Assembly: GCF_001006785.1 (NCBI RefSeq)
Contig: NZ_CDHO01000002.1
Coordinates: 620,001-684,000, forward strand
Source of the DNA: Hyphomicrobium_B sp001006785
Lineage (GTDB): Bacteria; Pseudomonadota; Alphaproteobacteria; Rhizobiales; Hyphomicrobiaceae
DNA length: 64,000 bases
Reading direction: 5' to 3'
In this document: positions 1 through 8,234 of the stretch, piece after piece
Position numbering within the stretch: the first letter of the stretch is position 1
Layout: each line of letters begins with the position of its first letter
Program-made: the position numbers and the translations under genes
The notes under the pieces: model-generated
Seen by the model: the letters and a program-made list of their open reading frames with translations, nothing else
Told to the model about the DNA's origin: nothing
Database searches by the model: none

Positions 1-903
1 GCCGCGCCGGATTTTCTCCGAGCTGATTTCCGCCTGCTCGGCGAGAATACGCGTCGCGAGCTGCTCCGAGGACATTTCGAGCGAGAAGAAGCCGACGATG
101 CCGCCGTCGAGCGTTTCCGCCGTCCCGTCCGAACGCTGTCCGGCGCGATAAGCCTTGGCGACGTTGTAGGCGATGTTCGTCGCGAGCGCCGTTTTGCCCA
201 TCGACGGACGGCCCGCGAGAATGATGAGGTCCGAACGCTGCAGACCGCCGAGCTTGTTGTCGAGATCCGAAAGCCCCGTCGATGCGCCGGAAAGATGCCC
301 CGAGCGCTGGAAGGCGCTGTTCGCCATCTCGATCGCGGTCGTCAGCGCCGACTTGAACGTCTCGAAACCCTTGCCGTACTTGTTCTGCTCGGCGAGCGAG
401 TAGAGACGCCCTTCGGCTTCTTCGATTTGCGTGCGCGGCGCGTTGTCGACGGCGGCATCGTATGCCGTGTTGACCATGTCCTCGCCGATCAGGATCAGCG
501 AACGGCGCGTTGCGAGGTCATAGATCGTGCGGCCGTACTCGGCGGCGTTGATGATCGTCGTCGCGTTGGCGGCAAGACGGCCGAGATATTGCGGCACCGT
601 CATCGTCGCATCGATCGGCTCGACATTCTCGAAGAACGTCTTGACCGTGATCGGCGTCGCGGTCTTGCCGGCATGGATCAGCGCCGCGAGCGTCTCGTAG
701 ATGCGCCCATGCAGCGGATCGAAGAAATGATCGGGAGACAGGAAGCCTGAAACGCGATCGAGCGCCTCGTTGTTGACGAGGATCGCGCCCAAAAGCGCCT
801 GCTCGGCTTCCAGGTTATGCGGAGGCTGACGAAAGGTCAGCGGTTCATTTGCCGAGCCAGCTTGCTTGAGCTTCTCGGTTGCGAGGACTGCGGGATCTGC
901 CAT
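1..903 (-). CDS. dnaB: Replicative DNA helicase DnaB (partial, C-terminus off the window)
   Basis: The reading frame is open from an ATG at 903 to the window edge. It gives the N-terminal helical domain of DnaB (PHNLEAEQALLGAIL near residue 30) followed by the start of the RecA-like motor domain with Walker A GRPSMGKTA. DnaB is the hexameric 5'-3' helicase that unwinds DNA at the replication fork and is loaded at the origin. About 300 residues are visible, so roughly the last 200, including the later motor motifs, lie outside. It is last in a minus-strand operon after rpsF, rpsR, a DUF2232 gene and rplI, an arrangement common in alphaproteobacteria. The 160-base gap from rplI holds a hairpin. 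No strong ribosome site is visible before the ATG. Confidence 0.96.
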   Translation of the reverse strand, partial: MADPAVLATEKLKQAGSANEPLTFRQPPHNLEAEQALLGAILVNNEALDRVSGFLSPDHFFDPLHGRIYETLAALIHAGKTATPITVKTFFENVEPIDATMTVPQYLGRLAANATTIINAAEYGRTIYDLATRRSLILIGEDMVNTAYDAAVDNAPRTQIEEAEGRLYSLAEQNKYGKGFETFKSALTTAIEMANSAFQRSGHLSGASTGLSDLDNKLGGLQRSDLIILAGRPSMGKTALATNIAYNVAKAYRAGQRSDGTAETLDGGIVGFFSLEMSSEQLATRILAEQAEISSEKIRRG

Positions 904-1051
904 GCGCGGGACGCTAGCAGATTCCGTATCCCGCCTCGCCACCCGCGGTGACGCTTCCCGCTTCCGTCCCCGTTATTAACACCACGAGGCGGAAAAAATC
1001 GGAAAGGCTTGGCCGTTGCGAATCGAGCAACAGCCAAGCCTGTCGGAGCAA

Positions 1052-1072
1052 CCTGATCGCGAAGGGATCAGG
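1052..1072 (-). terminator. Hairpin overlapping the rplI stop codon
   Basis: CCTGATC (1052-1058) pairs with GATCAGG (1066-1072) around a 7-base loop, and the stop codon of rplI lies in the stem. There is no T-run on the minus strand, so this is more likely an attenuator or 3'-end stabiliser between rplI and dnaB than a full terminator. Confidence 0.4.
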
Positions 1073-1652
1073 CTTTGTCGGCGTCTTCCGAATCTTCGGT
1101 CGTGTGGCCTTCCTCGAAAACGGCGTCCGGATTGAACGTCTCGAGTTCGAGTGCTTCGTCCTTGACGACCGCGACGTCTTCGCCGCGTGCCTGCTTGTCG
1201 GCTTCATCCTGCGAGCGTGCGATATTCAGCGAAACGGTGCTGACGACTTCCGGATGCAACTGAACCTTCGCCGGGTTGAGACCGAGCGCCTTGATCGGCT
1301 TGTCGAGAACGATCTGGTTGCGGTTGACGGTGAAGCCGCCCGCGCTGATCGTTTCGGCGATGTCGCGCGTTGAGACGGAGCCGTAGAGCTGGCCCGTGTC
1401 GCCGGCGGCGCGGATGATGATGAAGGTCTGCCCCTCGAGCTTCGCCGAGACCGCTTCGGCTTCCGCCTTGTGAGCGAGGTTTTCGGCTTCGAGCTGCGCG
1501 CGGCGGCCTTCGAACACCTTCTTGTTGTCTTCCGTTGCGCGCAGCGCCTTTTTCTGCGGCAGCAGGAAGTTGCGCGCGTAACCGTCCTTGACGTTGACGA
1601 CGTCGCCCATCTGTCCGAGACGGCCGATGCGTTGAAGCAGAATGACTTGCAT
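1068..1652 (-). CDS. rplI: 50S ribosomal protein L9
   Basis: This 194-residue protein begins MQVILLQRIGRLGQMGDVV, the classic L9 N-terminus that binds 23S rRNA. A long connecting helix (about residues 45-75) and a C-terminal rRNA-binding domain to about residue 150 follow. The last ~45 residues form an acidic tail (rich in E and D) beyond the usual ~150 residues, which is common in alphaproteobacterial L9. A longer open frame extends upstream, but the start at 1652 is set by AAGGAG about 10 bases before the ATG and by homology. It lies between the DUF2232 gene and dnaB in the rpsF operon. Confidence 0.97.
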   Translation of the reverse strand: MQVILLQRIGRLGQMGDVVNVKDGYARNFLLPQKKALRATEDNKKVFEGRRAQLEAENLAHKAEAEAVSAKLEGQTFIIIRAAGDTGQLYGSVSTRDIAETISAGGFTVNRNQIVLDKPIKALGLNPAKVQLHPEVVSTVSLNIARSQDEADKQARGEDVAVVKDEALELETFNPDAVFEEGHTTEDSEDADKA

Positions 1653-1699
1653 GAAAAGAACTCCTTTTTGGTTTTTGCGTTTGTTGAATGCGATGAATT

Positions 1700-2653
1700 T
1701 CAGCTTGGCGGCGGAGGCGGCTTGCCTGCGGTCCGGTAGTTGAAAACGGTCTCGGCGAGGCCGACGAGAGCCAGGAGCAATCCGATGTGTGGGACAAGGA
1801 TCGCGCCGATATAGAGCGAGCTCAGAATGAAGCTGCGCCACGGCGAGCCGCGCGTCAGCACATGAACGAGGCCAAGTCCCACGAGCGCGAAAGCCAGCGT
1901 GAACGGCGCCGCGACACCCGCCGAGAGCAAGCCCGTCAGTCCGCCCGTGAACGTCAGGCCGATGGCAACGAACAGCGCGAGCGTCGCCCCGGCCGGCATC
2001 TTGAACTGCGCGAGATCCGGCCACGGACGCACCAGCCGTCCGGATGCGAGCGTGATGCGGCCCGCGAGCCAGAGATTGAGCAACGTCGTCGTCATCGCCA
2101 GTAGGCCCAGCGCCCACGGCAGAGTCGAGAGCGTCGAACGCGTGATCTGATCGATCTCGGCCTCGCCGATCGCCGGCGCTCCGGGAATTTGCGTCAGCTC
2201 GGATTTGACAAACGCTTGGACGGCGCCGCGCAGCATCTTCGTCAGGGTTTCGATGTCGCCGCCGCCCATCATGATCAGCGCCAGCATCGCGAACAGTCCT
2301 GCGAACAGCGCCGCGAACACGACGATTCGGCCGATCGGATACCACTCGCGCTGGTCTTCCGGTCCGCGGCTCATCAGCGTGAAGCGCGTGCAAACGAAAG
2401 CCGGGATGGCCGTGCTGATCGCATAGATTTCCGCCGTCAGCGGATTGGTGATCAGCATCACCGTCGTCGTCGCCGTGATGGCGGCGATCGCGCCGGGGAT
2501 CACGCCCAGTCCAAGACCTGCGAGATAAAGGGAGAGCGGCGTCAGCAGAAACAGCACGACGCGCAGCACCATCGCTCCAGTCGTCGCCGAAGCGAAGACG
2601 ACCGCGGAAACAATACCCGCTGCAATGGCAAGAAGGAAAACGTTCGTCGGCAT
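1700..2653 (-). CDS. DUF2232 family integral membrane protein
   Basis: A hydrophobic protein of 317 residues with about eight predicted membrane segments, beginning MPTNVFLLAIAAGIVSAVVF. It matches the DUF2232 (YybS-like) family, which sits between rpsR and rplI in many Hyphomicrobiales. The biochemical function is unknown. A longer frame adds 20 residues, but they are polar and overlap a spacer, so the ATG at 2653 was chosen. It is separated from rpsR by a REP-like repeat pair and from rplI by 47 bases, so it is probably expressed with the ribosomal genes but at a lower level. Confidence 0.8.
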   Translation of the reverse strand: MPTNVFLLAIAAGIVSAVVFASATTGAMVLRVVLFLLTPLSLYLAGLGLGVIPGAIAAITATTTVMLITNPLTAEIYAISTAIPAFVCTRFTLMSRGPEDQREWYPIGRIVVFAALFAGLFAMLALIMMGGGDIETLTKMLRGAVQAFVKSELTQIPGAPAIGEAEIDQITRSTLSTLPWALGLLAMTTTLLNLWLAGRITLASGRLVRPWPDLAQFKMPAGATLALFVAIGLTFTGGLTGLLSAGVAAPFTLAFALVGLGLVHVLTRGSPWRSFILSSLYIGAILVPHIGLLLALVGLAETVFNYRTAGKPPPPPS

Positions 2654-2725
2654 CGCCTGCTGTCCCGCGTTTCGAGCGGTTAGAGCCGGATCCGGTTTCC
2701 CGTCCCGACCCAACGGAGAGAAATT

Positions 2726-2846
2726 CCCCTCTCCCCGTTCTTTACGGGGAGAGGGCTAGGGTGAGGGGCGGCAACACTCTCGCAAGCGGCAGCCCCTCAC
2801 CCCAACCCTCTCCCCATTCCAAGCGAAGAGGAATGGGGAGAGGGGG
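2726..2846. repeat. Pair of inverted REP/BIME-like palindromic repeats
   Basis: Two G/C-rich palindromic units lie head to head. The left unit (2726-2767) has CTCCCCG/CGGGGAG arms followed by GGGCTAGGGTGAGGGG. The right unit (2793-2846) begins CCCCTCACCCCAACCCTCTC and carries a CATTCC/GGAATG hairpin. The two units are near inverse copies, as in BIMEs. The element lies in the operon between rpsR and the DUF2232 gene and can fold as RNA, so it may set the 3' end or stability of the rpsF-rpsR message. Confidence 0.8.
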
Positions 2847-2850
2847 ATGA

Positions 2851-3105
2851 TTACTTGATCACGTACGGCAGCAGCCCAAGGAAGCGAGCGCGCTTGATGG
2901 CCTGGGCCAGCTCGCGCTGCTTCTTGGCCGAGACGGCCGTGATACGGCTCGGCACGATCTTGCCGCGTTCGGAAATGTAGCGGCCGAGCGTGCGCACGTC
3001 CTTGTAGTCGATCTTCGGAGCGCCTTCACCCGAGAACGGGCAGGTCTTGCGACGGCGCTGGAACGGACGACGGGCACCGCCGCCGCTGGAAGCGATTTCA
3101 GCCAT
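2851..3105 (-). CDS. rpsR: 30S ribosomal protein S18
   Basis: An 84-residue protein with the S18 core: RRRKTCPFSGEGAPKIDYKD near residue 17 and a C-terminus RARFLGLLPYV, typical of S18. It forms a heterodimer with S6 on the platform of the 30S subunit. The start lies 3 bases after the end of rpsF, so the two partners are translated from one message in near-equal amounts. The single cysteine in KTCPF is retained, while further zinc-ribbon cysteines seen in some S18 variants are absent. Confidence 0.98.
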   Translation of the reverse strand: MAEIASSGGGARRPFQRRRKTCPFSGEGAPKIDYKDVRTLGRYISERGKIVPSRITAVSAKKQRELAQAIKRARFLGLLPYVIK

Positions 3106-3108
3106 GGA

Positions 3109-3648
3109 TTAGCCCTCCGAGCCAGGATTGGAATCACGCGGCGGACGAGGTGCGCGCGGCGCATCTCCATCACGGGGCGGACGCGGACCGCGGTCGCCGT
3201 CTCTCGGCGGGCGCGAACGGAACGTCGAGCCGCCTTCACGGCCACCGCCGAAACCACCGCGATCACCGCGCGGCGGGCCGCCACGGCCGCCACCGCCGAA
3301 GCCGCGATCACCACGCTCTTCGCGGTCCTGCTTGCGCATCTGGACGCTGGGCTCGGTCTCGTGCTCTTCGACGCGAATGGTCAGAAAGCGAATGACGTCG
3401 GAATTGATGCCCATGCGCCGTTCCATCTCGGTCACCGCTGCGGGCGGCGCGTCGATGTTGAAGAAGGCGTAGTGGGCCTTGCGATTCTTCTTGATCTTGA
3501 AAGCGAGGTTCTTCAGTCCCCAGTATTCCTGCTTGGTGACTTTGCCCTGTCCTTCTTCGACGACGTCCTGAAATTCTTTCATCAGGGCTTCGACTTGAGC
3601 TTGGGTCACGTCCTGGCGTGCCAGGAACGTATGCTCGTAAAGCGGCAT
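3109..3648 (-). CDS. rpsF: 30S ribosomal protein S6 with a long Gly/Arg-rich tail
   Basis: The 179-residue protein begins MPLYEHTFLARQDVTQAQVE; the ferredoxin-like S6 fold covers about residues 1-100. E. coli S6 is about 130 residues. Here residues 108-179 form a low-complexity tail with RGG/RGDRGGFGGG units and three PPRD units, resembling RNA-binding RGG tails. The start at 3648 follows family homology; the longer open frame upstream is not supported. It is first in the operon, with rpsR 3 bases downstream. S6 binds 16S rRNA with S18, and in many bacteria the S6:S18 complex also regulates its own message. Confidence 0.96.
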   Translation of the reverse strand: MPLYEHTFLARQDVTQAQVEALMKEFQDVVEEGQGKVTKQEYWGLKNLAFKIKKNRKAHYAFFNIDAPPAAVTEMERRMGINSDVIRFLTIRVEEHETEPSVQMRKQDREERGDRGFGGGGRGGPPRGDRGGFGGGREGGSTFRSRPPRDGDRGPRPPRDGDAPRAPRPPRDSNPGSEG

Positions 3649-4042
3649 ACGATGGCCTTTCGGTTCGAGTTGTCGCGTTCTTGGAACGCGGTCGTTTCCC
3701 TCCGGCGCAAAGCCCCAATCAGGCCCGAGAAAGGCCGATCTGGTACCCATCAGGAGAAGACACTGGGGGACGACGTCAGAAACGCCTCTCGGCAGCATTT
3801 GATAGCAAATGCAACCTGAGCCCCCGATCAGCCTCCAACCGGAGCGGAAAGCGCGCTTATACAGGATTTGGCCGATCCGGCAAGGCGTCCAGGCCCCGGC
3901 CAGGCGCAATCTTTGAGGCTCGGTCGCCGCACCTGCGTAATTTCTTCGTCGAGAACTTCGGCCCGTCGCCCCGCTGCCAGGGAATCATGGCCTAACGGGC
4001 AATTCAAAACGCCTCAGCCGGCGCGTCGAGGGAGATCCAGCC
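3649..4042. other. Divergent intergenic region: rpsF leader and upstream region of the 81-residue gene
   Basis: I see no gene here. On the minus strand the rpsF leader contains a hairpin CGCGTT/AACGCG near 3680-3696, which could be part of an autoregulatory leader, but I cannot match it to the S6:S18 motif with confidence. No clear promoter hexamers were identified. The plus-strand end carries GAGGGAG before the ATG at 4043. Confidence 0.4.
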
Positions 4043-4288
4043 ATGAAGTTCGCAGCTTATACCGAGGAAACCATCTGGGCGGTCGAGGATACCGAGGAGG
4101 CTGCCCGTTCTGAAGGCGAGGCCACGATGCAGGAGCTGGGCTCTACGGCCGATGCCGCGTCCCTCAAAGTCGCACCGATCGACGACGATCTCGTCGAAGC
4201 CCTCGCTCAGGCGGAAGCCTCGGGCGAAGATGTGCTCTTCGACCTCATCGATGGCGAACTCTGCGAGGTCGAGACGGTCGAGACCTGA
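4043..4288 (+). CDS. Small acidic protein of unknown function
   Basis: An 81-residue, strongly acidic protein (about 22 Asp/Glu) starting MKFAAYTEETIWAVEDTEEA. No motif, signal peptide or membrane segment is visible and I do not recognise the family. Coding status is supported by GAGGGAG about 9 bases upstream and by third-position GC bias like that of the neighbours. It is transcribed away from the rpsF operon and converges with the SPFH gene. It could be a small adaptor or stress protein, but that is a guess. Confidence 0.6.
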   Translation: MKFAAYTEETIWAVEDTEEAARSEGEATMQELGSTADAASLKVAPIDDDLVEALAQAEASGEDVLFDLIDGELCEVETVET

Positions 4289-4320
4289 GGTCCCGCCGCG
4301 TCGCGCAGAACCAGGCAAGC

Positions 4321-5133
4321 TCAGCTTTCTTCGCTAGTGGCGTCTTCCGCTGGCGTCGCTTGCACGGGAAGAATACCGGCGCCGCCCGAGAGAACCAGGG
4401 TCGGCGCCGATTTTCCGTTTGCGCCTGAGAGCGCCTGCAGTACGCGCAGGTTCATCAATTCCGGATTGCCCTTCAGGAGACGTGCCGCATTGTTCAGGGC
4501 ACGCAACGCGGCCTGCTCGCCGCGAGCGCGTTCGAGGCTCGCAGCCGCTTCGAGCTTGGCGCGTGCGGCATCCGTCGCGATGCGCCGGATCTCCGCGGGC
4601 ATCATCAGATCACGCACGTCGGCGCGGATCAGATCGCACCCCTGCTGCTCGCATCCCGCCTTCGCGAGCGCGGACAATTGCTCATCCAGCTTGCCGCGCT
4701 GATCGAGAAGCTCCTCGAGCGTCGCCGCCGCTGCGATATCGCGCAATGCCAGCTGCAGCGTGCGATAAATGGCGGTGTAATAGCCCTCGGAACTGGTTTC
4801 GAGCGCTTTACGCGCGTCCGTCACCCGGACGATGGCGACTGCGCTCATGCGCAGCGCCAGGCGATCCTGGCTCAGCACTTCCTGACTGGAAACGGTAATT
4901 GCGGTCTCGTTGACGTTGACCGTCCGGAGTGTCGAACGCGGCGAAATCCAATGCCGTCCAGGCCCGACTTCGCGGTCGAACTTGCCGTCCTTGTAGACGA
5001 CGCCGCGCAGACCTTCCGACACGACCGTTCCGGAAGTGGCAACGAACTTGAACAGGTAAATGGCCATGGCGATCGCAACGATGAGCGCCATGATCAGCGG
5101 CAGAGACATGATGAGATCGGATTCCTGCTGCAT
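4321..5133 (-). CDS. SPFH/band-7 (slipin-like) membrane protein
   Basis: A 270-residue protein with one N-terminal membrane segment (about residues 9-28) and an SPFH/band-7 domain (GLRGVVYKDGKFDREVGPGR, then NVNETAITVSSQEVLSQDRL). A helical region rich in Ala/Glu follows (about 175-225). Such proteins oligomerise at the membrane and scaffold proteases or lipid microdomains. Slipins are often paired with an NfeD protein, but none is adjacent here. The start at 5133 gives MQQESDL; an internal ATG 8 residues later is also possible. The gene stands alone, convergent with the small gene at 4043. Confidence 0.8.
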   Translation of the reverse strand: MQQESDLIMSLPLIMALIVAIAMAIYLFKFVATSGTVVSEGLRGVVYKDGKFDREVGPGRHWISPRSTLRTVNVNETAITVSSQEVLSQDRLALRMSAVAIVRVTDARKALETSSEGYYTAIYRTLQLALRDIAAAATLEELLDQRGKLDEQLSALAKAGCEQQGCDLIRADVRDLMMPAEIRRIATDAARAKLEAAASLERARGEQAALRALNNAARLLKGNPELMNLRVLQALSGANGKSAPTLVLSGGAGILPVQATPAEDATSEES

Positions 5134-5465
5134 CGGTGACCCGCGACCTTGGTAGGAGCGCTTCCGGCGCCGTGGCCACGTCACGGGAGCAGTCCCCGAA
5201 GGTCTGCTCGCAGGGCGGCGCGGCGACTGCCTTGCGGCGGGCGCCGGAAGCGACAGTTTGCTTTTGGATCAGGCTCATCACCCGAGACCGCCAGGTAAAC
5301 TCCTGCTGACGAAAGGCCTACAGCCTTTCCGCAGCCCACCCGCGCGGCACTCGAACTTAGCATATGGGTTTCGTTAAAACGAAGGCGGATCGTCTTGGAG
5401 CTTGCCTGGACGGCACCGGCGGCCCATCTCACGTCCCATCCGCTCTTGGAAAACGAGGCAGACCG
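5134..5465. other. Divergent intergenic region, no gene seen
   Basis: 332 bases between the divergent SPFH and VOC genes. Overlapping open frames in this interval have no recognisable product and look like chance frames. Promoters for both genes are expected here but I could not place them. Confidence 0.4.
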
Positions 5466-5990
5466 ATGGATGAGACGCGCGGCGAGACGACAAGCACGGC
5501 AACCCCGATTGATCCCGGCGTCCGCATTGGGCACGTGCATCTGAAGGTCGCCGATCTCGACCGTGCGCTCGGCTTCTATTGCGGCGTCCTCGGCTTCGAG
5601 CTGACGCAGCGCTACGGCAATCAGGCGGCTTTCATATCGGCGGGCGGGTATCACCATCACATCGGCCTCAACACCTGGGAGAGCCGGGGAGGGACGCCGC
5701 CGCCTCCGGGCACGACGGGCCTCTACCATCTCGCCGTGCTCTACCCGACGCGCGCGGCCCTGGCCGACGCGCTACGCAGACTCATGCGAGCGGGCATTCG
5801 GCTGACCGGCGCCAGCGATCATGGCGTCAGCGAAGCGCTGTATCTCGACGATCCGGACGGCAACGGCGTCGAACTCTACTGGGACAGGCCCGCGGCGGAT
5901 TGGCCGCGCGACGCGTCGGGCGCGATTGCGATGTTCACCAAAGCGTTGGATCTCAACGATCTTTTGAGCGAGCCGAAGGCCGGCGCGTAG
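5466..5990 (+). CDS. VOC (glyoxalase/extradiol dioxygenase-like) family protein
   Basis: A 174-residue single VOC module. It shows the paired beta-alpha-beta signatures GHVHLKVADLDRALGFYCGV and YHLAVLYPTRAALADALRR, and a C-terminal DPDGNGVELYWD. Candidate metal ligands are the His in GHVH, the His in LYHLAV and the Glu in VELYWD, so it is probably an active metal enzyme. VOC enzymes include glyoxalases, ring-cleavage dioxygenases and resistance proteins; the YHHHIGLNTW segment is typical of catechol-2,3-dioxygenase-like relatives. The substrate cannot be told from sequence. The start at 5466 was chosen because upstream residues are not VOC-like. It lies upstream of fabD but is probably a separate unit. 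Confidence 0.82.
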   Translation: MDETRGETTSTATPIDPGVRIGHVHLKVADLDRALGFYCGVLGFELTQRYGNQAAFISAGGYHHHIGLNTWESRGGTPPPPGTTGLYHLAVLYPTRAALADALRRLMRAGIRLTGASDHGVSEALYLDDPDGNGVELYWDRPAADWPRDASGAIAMFTKALDLNDLLSEPKAGA

Positions 5991-6130
5991 GCCCGCGCTT
6001 CACCCGCGCGGCGTCGGCCGCCTGTTACCTGCCGCTCTTGACACGTGCACGATCGCCGTGGACTAAGGCCGCCAATATCTGAGTTCTCGCAGCGATTTCA
6101 TCCTTCAGTCCAAGGAGCACCTTCTCCACG

Positions 6131-7078
6131 ATGGCACGCGCATTCGTCTTTCCCGGACAGGGCAGCCAGGACGTCGGTATGGGCAAGGCCCTTGCTGAAG
6201 CCTTTCCCTCGGCCAAGGCCGTTTTCGACGAGGTCGACGACGCGCTGGGTCAGAAGCTCTCGGCCATCATCTGGGAAGGCCCCAAGGAAACTCTGACGCT
6301 GACCGAGAACGCCCAACCGGCTCTCATGGCGGTGTCGATGGCCGTCATGCGCGTGCTCGAAAAAGAGAAGGGCTTCTCGCTCGCCGACAAGGTCAAGTTC
6401 GTCGCCGGACATTCGCTCGGCGAATATTCCGCGCTCGCAGCTGCTGGAGCATTCTCGCTTGCCGACGCCGCGCGGCTTTTGAAACTTCGCGGTCAGGCGA
6501 TGCAGAAAGCGGTTCCCGTCGGCGTCGGCGCGATGGCCGCGCTGCTCGGCGTTGGCGCAGAGGCGGCTGAGAAAGTTGCCGCTGAAGCTGCGCAGGGCGA
6601 CGTTTGCCAGGTCGCGAACGACAACGATCCGACACAGATCGTCCTCTCCGGTCATAAGACCGCAATCGATCGCGTCGCCGAGATCGGCAAGAAATACGGC
6701 GTCCGCCGCGCGGTGCCGCTTCCTGTCTCCGCACCCTTCCATTGCGCCCTGATGCAGCCCGCCGCCGACGCGATGGCGGAAGCTCTCGCGCAGGTGACGG
6801 TCAACAAGCCCGTCGTTCCTGTTGTCGCCAACGTGCTCGCCGCGCCGATTTCCGATCCCGACGAGATCAGGAAGCGTCTTGTCGAGCAGGTGACAGGGAC
6901 CGTGCGCTGGCGCGAATGCGTTGCCGCGATGGCCGCCGACGGCGTGACGGAATTCTACGAAATCGGCGCCGGCAAAGTCCTTGCCGGTCTCGTGAAGCGG
7001 ACCGCGGCTTCGGCCAGCGCCGTGAGCATCGGCGCACCGGCCGACATCGACGCGGCGCTCGCCGCACTCAATGCTTGA
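6131..7078 (+). CDS. fabD: Malonyl-CoA:ACP transacylase
   Basis: A 315-residue enzyme that moves malonyl groups from CoA to acyl carrier protein, supplying type II fatty acid synthesis. The N-terminus has the family motif FPGQGSQ; the active-site Ser is residue 95 in GHSLGEYSA. The catalytic His lies in SAPFHCALM, and the C-terminus has EIGAGKVLAGLVKR. Length matches E. coli FabD (309). AAGGAG lies about 13 bases before the ATG. fabG follows after 10 bases, so the two are co-transcribed. Confidence 0.97.
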   Translation: MARAFVFPGQGSQDVGMGKALAEAFPSAKAVFDEVDDALGQKLSAIIWEGPKETLTLTENAQPALMAVSMAVMRVLEKEKGFSLADKVKFVAGHSLGEYSALAAAGAFSLADAARLLKLRGQAMQKAVPVGVGAMAALLGVGAEAAEKVAAEAAQGDVCQVANDNDPTQIVLSGHKTAIDRVAEIGKKYGVRRAVPLPVSAPFHCALMQPAADAMAEALAQVTVNKPVVPVVANVLAAPISDPDEIRKRLVEQVTGTVRWRECVAAMAADGVTEFYEIGAGKVLAGLVKRTAASASAVSIGAPADIDAALAALNA

Positions 7079-7088
7079 AGGAGACCTC

Positions 7089-7835
7089 ATGTTCGATCTG
7101 ACTGGTAAAACGGCGCTCGTCACAGGCGCCACCGGCGGCATCGGCGCCGAAATCGCGCGCGTCTATCACAAGGCCGGCGCGACGGTCGCCATCTCGGGCC
7201 GTAAAGTCGAAGCGCTGGAAGAACTCGCCAAGGAACTCGGCGACCGCGTCCATGTTCTCCCCTGTGATCTTGCCGATCGCCCGAGCGTCGCGAAGCTGAT
7301 CGACGAAGCCGTGAAGGTTCTCGGCGGACGTCTCGACATTCTCGTCAACAACGCCGGCTTGACGAAAGACAACCTCTTCATGGTGATGAAGGACGATCAG
7401 TGGGACGACGTCATCGCCGTCAACCTGACGTCGACATTCATGCTGTGCCGCGCCGCCTCCCGTCACATGATGCGATCGAAGACGGGTTATGGCCGCATCA
7501 TCAATATCGCCTCCGTATCGGGCGTCTTCGGCAATCCGGGACAGGGCAACTACGCCGCGTCCAAGGCCGGTATGATCGGCATGACCAAATCGCTCGCACG
7601 CGAAGTCGCTTCGCGCGGCATCACCGCGAACTGCGTCGCGCCGGGCTTCATCAAGACGGCGATGACCGATGTCCTGACGGACAAACAGAAGGGCGACATC
7701 GCGCAGATCATTCCGGCGCAACGTTTCGGCGAGCCGCTGGATATCGCAGCCGGCTGCCTGTATCTCGCCTCCAACGAAGGTGGGTACATGACCGGTCAAA
7801 CGCTGCACATCAACGGCGGCATGGCGATGGTCTGA
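7089..7835 (+). CDS. fabG: 3-oxoacyl-ACP reductase
   Basis: A 248-residue short-chain dehydrogenase that reduces 3-oxoacyl-ACP with NADPH. It shows the TGxxxGIG nucleotide-binding motif (TGATGGIG, residues 12-19), NNAG at 87-90, the catalytic Ser in the IASVSG segment, and YxxxK at Tyr155/Lys159. An in-frame start 18 bases upstream exists, but the ATG at 7089 has AAGGAGA 4-10 bases before it. It follows fabD closely and precedes acpP after a 399-base gap, the usual fabD-fabG-acpP-fabF order. Confidence 0.97.
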   Translation: MFDLTGKTALVTGATGGIGAEIARVYHKAGATVAISGRKVEALEELAKELGDRVHVLPCDLADRPSVAKLIDEAVKVLGGRLDILVNNAGLTKDNLFMVMKDDQWDDVIAVNLTSTFMLCRAASRHMMRSKTGYGRIINIASVSGVFGNPGQGNYAASKAGMIGMTKSLAREVASRGITANCVAPGFIKTAMTDVLTDKQKGDIAQIIPAQRFGEPLDIAAGCLYLASNEGGYMTGQTLHINGGMAMV

Positions 7836-7973
7836 CCGTCTTCGAAAACGATGGTAAACGGCGGCAAAGCTTCAATTTCCTAGGTTTTGCACGTGTGCTG
7901 TACGAGCGTGTTGAGCTGCGTCACCGTGTGCTTTGCAAGGCCACGTAAACGTGTTAACGACACCACGGTTTTG

Positions 7974-7992
7974 AGGCGCGAAAAGCGCGCCT
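7974..7992 (+). terminator. Hairpin downstream of fabG
   Basis: AGGCGCG (7974-7980) pairs with CGCGCCT (7986-7992) around a 5-base loop. It is not followed by a T-run, so it may be a 3'-end stabiliser or partial terminator that separates fabDG from acpP. Confidence 0.4.
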
Positions 7993-8023
7993 TCGGGACG
8001 GCGTGAAGCTGGGGACAAACCAG

Positions 8024-8070
8024 CGTAGCGTTACGCGAATACGGTACTCCGGGGTAAGACTCACGCTACG
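8024..8070 (+). promoter_or_regulatory. Structured leader candidate upstream of acpP
   Basis: In the 399-base fabG-acpP gap, CGTAGCGT (8024-8031) pairs with ACGCTACG (8063-8070), closing a 31-base loop. The rest of the gap (7836-8234) holds no gene. The stretch TTGAAA near 8140 could be a -35 box but I could not identify a matching -10. acpP usually has its own strong promoter in this interval. Confidence 0.3.
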
Positions 8071-8234
8071 GGGACCAAAGAAAAGACTTCTGAAAACGGA
8101 CGCGAGCCCCTATCCGAGCAGGCTGAATTTCCCTTAAAGTTGAAAATAGGCATGCGGTTTCCAGCGGGTTCTGCAGAGCGAACGGAGCGGGCCATTGAGG
8201 CTCGCCGAATAATAGAAAGACACGAGGATTGACG

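Noticed and set aside
1..3650. Replication origin near dnaB
   Set aside because: No DnaA-box cluster, dnaA, parA or hemE-like neighbour is visible; dnaB in this ribosomal operon is common away from oriC.
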